Position numbers and translations under genes: made by a program. This document shows, piece after piece, positions 60,496 through 64,000 of a stretch of 64,000 bases of DNA. The stretch is from UBA668 sp963720695 (GTDB taxonomy: Bacteria > Actinomycetota > Acidimicrobiia > Acidimicrobiales > Ilumatobacteraceae). Below the pieces are notes generated by a model. That model did not search any database and was not told where the DNA came from. It saw only the letters and a program-made list of their open reading frames with translations. The stretch lies in assembly GCA_963720695.1 (NCBI GenBank), contig CAVRGG010000004.1, positions 558,001 through 622,000 of the forward strand, read 5' to 3'. The stretch's first letter is position 1; each line of letters opens with the position of its first letter.

Positions 60496-61589
60496 GACTC
60501 GCGCCGTTCGAGCTTCTCGGTGACACGAGCGCGCAGGCCGTCGCGCAACGACCCCACGGGCAGGGCGGCGAGCACGTCGTCGAAGAAGCCGAGCACCACG
60601 AGTCGCTCGGCGACCTGGGGCGGGATACCTCGGCTCTCGAGATAGAACCGCTGGTCCTCGTCGACCGGGCCGACCGTGCTGGCGTGGCTGCACTTCACGT
60701 CGTTGGTGCGGATGTCGAGGTTGGGCACGCTCTCGGCCCACGCGCCCTCGCTGAGCGTCAGGTTCCGGTTGGTCTGGAACGCGACCGAGCCCTTGGCCTC
60801 CTCGCGGATGCGGATCAACCCGGTGTACACGCTCTTCGCCGTGTCCTGCACGGCGCCCTTGAACAACAGGTCGCTGTAGGTCTTGGGCGCGACGTGGTCC
60901 TGCAGGGTGCGGAAGTCGTGCATCTGGTGGCCGTCCGCGTAGTAGAGCGCGATCTGCTTCGTGGTGGCCCCTTGGCCGACCACTCGGGCGTCGGTGCGCA
61001 CTCGGGCGTAGTCGCCGCCGAGCGCGACGGTGGCCAGCAGCGTGGTGGAGTCGCGGTCACCGGTGGCCTGCTGATGGCCCAACTGCCACACGGTGTCGGC
61101 CAGCAGGTTGAGCCCGAGGTAGTTCACCCGCGCCGCCTGCGACACGTGCAACACGAGGCGGGGGACGATCAGGGCACGGACGCCGGGGTCGCTCTCGAAG
61201 CGCTCGACGACCGTGAATTCGGAGTCGGCACCGGCGTGGACGACGAGCCGGGGAAAGACGGCGGCACCATCGCCGCGGACGTGGTGGGTCACCATGATCG
61301 GCTCGGTGAGCACCCTGCCCGCCGGCACGTGGATCTCGGTGGTCTGGGCATGCGCGGCGCTGAGCTCGTCGAACACGTCGTGCACGTCCATCGACGCGAC
61401 CAGTTCGGCAGTGCGCACCGGATCCGTGGTGAGACCGTCGGCACCCGTCACGGTGGTGTGCAGCGGCGCCACCTGGAAGGCGGACAGATCGAGCTCGGCG
61501 ATGCGGCTGTAACGCCACACCTCGGACTCGTTGGAGGGGAGTTGCGCCGAGGTCAGTCGGCCTGCGGCGTCGAGAAGGGTCGCGGACAC
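60492..61589 (-). CDS. sufD: Fe-S cluster assembly protein SufD
   Basis: SufD forms the scaffold with SufB and SufC. The 365-residue protein has the SufBD core 'FPRLVVHAGADSEFTVVERF', 'QMHDFRTLQDHVAPKTYSDL', 'LFKGAVQDTAKSVYTGLIRI', and 'DVKCSHASTVGPVDEDQRFY' and 'LESRGIPPQVAERLVVLGFF' at the end. Its GTG start at 61589 has -10 TAGAAT 7 nt before and ACTA-N6-TAGT just upstream, so it starts its own leaderless mRNA. sufB is three genes upstream, so the SUF genes are split in at least two blocks. Confidence 0.95.
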   Translation of the reverse strand: MSATLLDAAGRLTSAQLPSNESEVWRYSRIAELDLSAFQVAPLHTTVTGADGLTTDPVRTAELVASMDVHDVFDELSAAHAQTTEIHVPAGRVLTEPIMVTHHVRGDGAAVFPRLVVHAGADSEFTVVERFESDPGVRALIVPRLVLHVSQAARVNYLGLNLLADTVWQLGHQQATGDRDSTTLLATVALGGDYARVRTDARVVGQGATTKQIALYYADGHQMHDFRTLQDHVAPKTYSDLLFKGAVQDTAKSVYTGLIRIREEAKGSVAFQTNRNLTLSEGAWAESVPNLDIRTNDVKCSHASTVGPVDEDQRFYLESRGIPPQVAERLVVLGFFDDVLAALPVGSLRDGLRARVTEKLERRES

Positions 61590-61596
61590 GGCCGAA

Positions 61597-61602
61597 ATTC
61601 TA
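61597..61602 (-). promoter_or_regulatory. Leaderless -10 (TAGAAT) of sufD-Rieske-sufC2
   Basis: TAGAAT on the minus strand ends 7 nt before GTG 61589 and touches the SUF operator. Confidence 0.5.
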
Positions 61603-61615
61603 CTACGCGGATAGT
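61602..61615. promoter_or_regulatory. SUF operator (second), ACTA-CGCGGA-TAGT
   Basis: The inverted repeat ACTA-N6-TAGT lies directly upstream of the sufD -10, in the same arrangement as at sufC1 (ACTA-CGGCCA-TAGT at 46433-46446). Here only 4-bp arms are perfect. Two occurrences at the same promoter position support a shared regulator. Confidence 0.6.
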
Positions 61616-61620
61616 GCTAA

Positions 61621-61977
61621 TCACCCAGGTGGCTTGCGGCGACGGAAGATGCGCTTCCAACCCGACTGGGATGCCCTCGCCTGCTCGGCCTCGACATCAG
61701 CACGCACCTGCGGCCCGACCTGGCTGAGGAACTCCTCGGCCTCGTCGAGCAGCGCGGCCGCCGTTCCGTCGTCGAGCCCGGGCGGCTCCTCGGGCGTCCG
61801 AGGACTCACCATCGACCCGTAGGTCCAGCCGATGTCCATGCGGATCTCGAACTTCGGGCACTGCGCCGGACAGCGCCATGGTGCCTCCGGAGCCAGGTCG
61901 AGATCGCACTTGCGGACCGTCTCCCCGTTCGGATAGGTACGGCTCTCGAAGTGCTTGCACTCCTGACGCATCGGCAT
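61621..61977 (-). CDS. Four-cysteine small protein beside SUF genes
   Basis: The 118-residue protein has four Cys near its N-terminus: 'RQECKHFESRTYPNGETVRK', then 'CDLDL', and 'WRCPAQCPKFEIRMDIGW'. These could hold a metal or an Fe-S cluster. The C-terminus is acidic, helical, then basic ('WKRIFRRRKPP'). No family is recognised. It lies 31 nt upstream of sufD and has its own -10 (CAGAAT) 6 nt before ATG 61977. A link to SUF is suggested only by position. Confidence 0.72.
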   Translation of the reverse strand: MPMRQECKHFESRTYPNGETVRKCDLDLAPEAPWRCPAQCPKFEIRMDIGWTYGSMVSPRTPEEPPGLDDGTAAALLDEAEEFLSQVGPQVRADVEAEQARASQSGWKRIFRRRKPPG

Positions 61978-61983
61978 GCGTCC

Positions 61984-61989
61984 ATTCTG
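61984..61989 (-). promoter_or_regulatory. Leaderless -10 (CAGAAT) of the four-cysteine gene
   Basis: CAGAAT on the minus strand ends 6 nt before the ATG at 61977. Confidence 0.35.
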
Positions 61990-62005
61990 CCCGGTCGTGT
62001 GCCGT

Positions 62006-62782
62006 TCAGGCCTTCACCGCTCGCCAGTGACCCGCTCCCAACTCACGAGAGGCGGTCACCACGCAGAGCGCCCTCCACACCTCGACCTCGTGGTCGAGAA
62101 ACGCGACACCGACCTCGGCCTCGAGGCGATCCCGCAAAGGACCGTCGAGCTCTTCCAGTTCGGCCTGCGTCTTGTCGCGCAACCACGGAGTGCGATCGAC
62201 GTACGTGACCGATGCGAAGCCCGCGGCACGCAGCGCCGCGAAATAGACGTCCGGTGACGCGAGCCCGAAGCCCAGACCCTCGATCTCCTCGTAGGCGACG
62301 AGCTCCGGCGTCGGCGGGAGGTCGTCGCCCTTCATCCAGTCGCTCGCCGCGAACACACCGCCTGGCGAGAGCACTCGATGGACGTCGCGTGCCAGCGCGT
62401 GCTTGTCGGGGATGTGGACGATCGCGTCCTTGCTGAACACGACATCGAAGGATCCGTCCTCGAACGGGAGCGGCCCGGGCTCGACGGAACGAAACGTGAC
62501 GGACTCGGACATTCCAGCCTCGCTGGCCAACACATTGGCCTTCTCGACCACACCAGGCTCGACGTCGACGCCCACGATGGACGCCGGCCCGAAGTGCTCG
62601 TGGATGAACCTCGCACACCCGCCGGTGCCGCACCCCAGGTCGAGGACCCGCGCGCCGCGCAGGTCGAGGCCGTCCAGCACCATCGCCGTCTCGTCGTTGC
62701 CGCCGGGCGACAGGTACCCGTCACCCCAGAGGGCCTCGAGCAGGGCCACCAGCTTGTCGTCGTACTCCTGGGTCTGTTCCAC
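62006..62782 (-). CDS. SAM-dependent methyltransferase (phosphoethanolamine-type or related)
   Basis: The 258-residue class I methyltransferase has motif I 'VLDLGCGTGGCARFIHEHFG', 'IVGVDVEPGVVEKANVLASE' and 'SFDVVFSKDAIVHIPDKHAL'. The region 'LSPGGVFAASDWMKGDDLPP' matches enzymes that methylate phosphoethanolamine, glycine or small amines, so the substrate is open. The GTG at 62782 has -10 AAGACT 7 nt before. It sits between sufB and the four-cysteine gene and does not look related to SUF by function. Confidence 0.83.
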   Translation of the reverse strand: MEQTQEYDDKLVALLEALWGDGYLSPGGNDETAMVLDGLDLRGARVLDLGCGTGGCARFIHEHFGPASIVGVDVEPGVVEKANVLASEAGMSESVTFRSVEPGPLPFEDGSFDVVFSKDAIVHIPDKHALARDVHRVLSPGGVFAASDWMKGDDLPPTPELVAYEEIEGLGFGLASPDVYFAALRAAGFASVTYVDRTPWLRDKTQAELEELDGPLRDRLEAEVGVAFLDHEVEVWRALCVVTASRELGAGHWRAVKA

Positions 62783-62789
62783 GGGTACG

Positions 62790-62795
62790 AGTCTT
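62790..62795 (-). promoter_or_regulatory. Leaderless -10 (AAGACT) of the methyltransferase gene
   Basis: AAGACT on the minus strand ends 7 nt before GTG 62782; the first base departs from TANNNT. Confidence 0.3.
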
Positions 62796-62823
62796 GCCGC
62801 GAAATCACCGGCGGGAACGCAGT

Positions 62824-62855
62824 GACCCCGGCACTGTTACAAGCAGCCCGGGGTC
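62824..62855 (-). terminator. Hairpin after sufB, possible terminator
   Basis: GACCCCGG (62824-62831) pairs with CCGGGGTC (62848-62855) around a 16-nt loop, 59 nt past the sufB stop on the minus strand. No U-run follows, so factor-independent termination is uncertain. Confidence 0.4.
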
Positions 62856-62914
62856 GTGACCGAAACCTGTGGAGATCCCGGCAGGTGCACCCTATCCGGG
62901 GATTCGTGCCGGCC

Positions 62915-64000
62915 TCAGCCGACGCTGCCTTCCATCTGCAGCTCGATCAGGCGGCTCCACTCCACCGCGTACTCCATCGGGAGCGTGCGGGTGATGGGCT
63001 CGATGAACCCGTTGACGACCATGCCCATCGCCTGCTCCTGCGAGAGCCCGCGGCTCATGAGGTAGAAGAGCTGCTCGTCGGCGATCTTGGAGACCGTCGC
63101 CTCGTGGCCGATCTGCGCGTCGCGCTCACCGACCTCCATGTACGGGTAGGTGCGGCTCTCGCTCTGCTCGTCGAGGATCAGGGCGTCGCACTGCACGTGG
63201 CTCTTGCAGCCGTACGCACCCTCGTCGACGCGCACCAGGCCGCGGTAGGTGGTGATGCCGCCGTCCTTGCTGATGCTCTTGGAGACGATCTTGCTCGAGG
63301 TCTCCGGCGCGGCGTGCACCATCTTGGCGCCGGCGTCCTGGTGCTGGCCGGGGCCGGCGTAGGCGACGCTGAGCACTTCGCCGGTGGCCTTCGGGCCGAC
63401 CAGGTACACGCTCGGGTACTTCATCGTCAGCTTGGAGCCGATGTTGCCGTCGATCCACTCCATGTGGCCCTCGGCCTCCACACGCGCCCGCTTGGTGACG
63501 AGGTTGTAGACGTTCGGTGACCAGTTCTGGATCGTGGTGTAGGTGACTCGCGCCGACGGCTTGACCACGATCTCGACGACGGCCGAGTGCAGCGAGTTGT
63601 TGGTGTACACCGGGGCCGAGCAGCCCTCGATGTAGTGCACCTGGCTGCCCTCGTCGGCGATGATCAGCGTGCGCTCGAACTGGCCGGCGTTCTCACTGTT
63701 GATCCGGAAGTACGCCTGCAGCGGCATCTCGCAGTTGACGCCCGGCGGCACGTAGATGAACGAGCCACCCGACCACACCGCCGAGTTGAGCGCGGAGAAC
63801 TTGTTGTCGCCGGGCGGGATGACCGTCCCGAAGTACTGCTTCACGAGTTCGGGGTACTCGCGCAGCGCGGTGTCCATGTCGCAGAACAGGATCCCCTGCT
63901 GCTCGAGGTCCTCACGGTTGCGGTGGAAGACCACCTCGCTCTCGTACTGCGCGGTGACCCCGGCGAGGTACTTGCGCTCCGCCTCGGGAATGCCCAACTT
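62915..64000 (-). CDS. sufB: Fe-S cluster assembly protein SufB, 5' end outside window
   Basis: SufB is the main scaffold for new Fe-S clusters. The 361-362 residues present cover most of the protein; about 100 N-terminal residues lie beyond base 64000. Landmarks include 'VWSGGSFIYVPPGVNCEMPL', 'EGCSAPVYTNNSLHSAVVEI', 'DEGAYGCKSHVQCDALILDE' with the Cys used in cluster building, and 'IGHEATVSKIADEQLFYLMS' then 'RGLSQEQAMGMVVNGFIEPI' near the end. It heads the minus-strand block and may have another SUF operator outside the window. Confidence 0.96.
   Translation of the reverse strand, partial: KLGIPEAERKYLAGVTAQYESEVVFHRNREDLEQQGILFCDMDTALREYPELVKQYFGTVIPPGDNKFSALNSAVWSGGSFIYVPPGVNCEMPLQAYFRINSENAGQFERTLIIADEGSQVHYIEGCSAPVYTNNSLHSAVVEIVVKPSARVTYTTIQNWSPNVYNLVTKRARVEAEGHMEWIDGNIGSKLTMKYPSVYLVGPKATGEVLSVAYAGPGQHQDAGAKMVHAAPETSSKIVSKSISKDGGITTYRGLVRVDEGAYGCKSHVQCDALILDEQSESRTYPYMEVGERDAQIGHEATVSKIADEQLFYLMSRGLSQEQAMGMVVNGFIEPITRTLPMEYAVEWSRLIELQMEGSVG

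Overview
The window is gene-dense, GC-rich actinobacterial-type DNA of roughly two-thirds GC or more. Genes are packed with 1-4 nt ATGA/GTGA/TTGA overlaps, GTG and TTG starts are common, and no stretch over 300 bases lacks a gene. A homodimeric-type pyruvate dehydrogenase E1, SufU/SufS-type iron-sulfur assembly, a DUF222-HNH gene, secreted proteins with Cys-Gly/SNLN repeat modules and many leaderless promoters fit Acidimicrobiia (Ilumatobacter-like). This placement is inference from gene content; I could not run a phylogeny. No rRNA, tRNA, CRISPR array, insertion sequence or prophage was seen.

Layout. 0-7.3 kb: the end of a CoA-transferase gene, RNase HI, an acyltransferase-SGNH membrane protein, a rhodanese lipoprotein behind a CsoR/CstR-like palindrome, and two coupled secreted SGNH proteins with C-terminal repeat modules. 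7.3-10.1 kb: aceE. 10.1-31.7 kb: a surface-glycan cluster with sugar-nucleotide enzymes (Ugd, UDP-xylose synthase, GalE, another epimerase), at least seven glycosyltransferases, an FkbM methyltransferase, a methyltransferase-glycosyltransferase fusion, a Wzm/Wzt-type ABC exporter, acyl- and sulfotransferases and an SGNH lipoprotein. 31.7-43.6 kb: mixed metabolism and housekeeping, including an acyl-CoA dehydrogenase, a VapBC-type toxin-antitoxin pair, three VOC proteins, DUF222-HNH, a DksA/TraR-like protein, UspA, hemolysin III, a CAP protein, an amidase with an enolase-superfamily enzyme, a GT-C-type membrane protein and an MBL hydrolase. 43.6-56.5 kb: a conserved unknown, a desaturase, a PLP decarboxylase, sufC1-sufS-sufU, a DUF2889 protein, a large GT-C-like membrane protein, homocysteine methyltransferase, aspartate racemase, YbaK and pterin dehydratase. 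56.5-64 kb: a P-type ATPase behind a yybP-ykoY (manganese) riboswitch, then on the minus strand sufB (cut by the window edge), a methyltransferase, a four-cysteine protein, sufD, a Rieske protein and a second sufC.

Regulation readable in the DNA. About 27 genes have a -10-like hexamer (TANNNT or close) 6-8 nt before the start codon, which predicts leaderless mRNAs. Both SUF transcription units (sufC1 and sufD) carry the inverted repeat ACTA-N6-TAGT beside such a promoter, which suggests one shared iron-sulfur regulator. The P-type ATPase leader can pair either as riboswitch stem P1 or with its own Shine-Dalgarno, which predicts that metal turns translation on.

Quality warning. Seven otherwise well-conserved genes carry one or two single-nucleotide frameshifts (near 18.01, 18.41, 19.15, 20.5, 36.77, 49.03, 53.44 and 59.50 kb). 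That many in 64 kb, in genes that include a SUF ATPase, looks more like assembly or sequencing indels than decay. Those genes are listed over their full inferred span.
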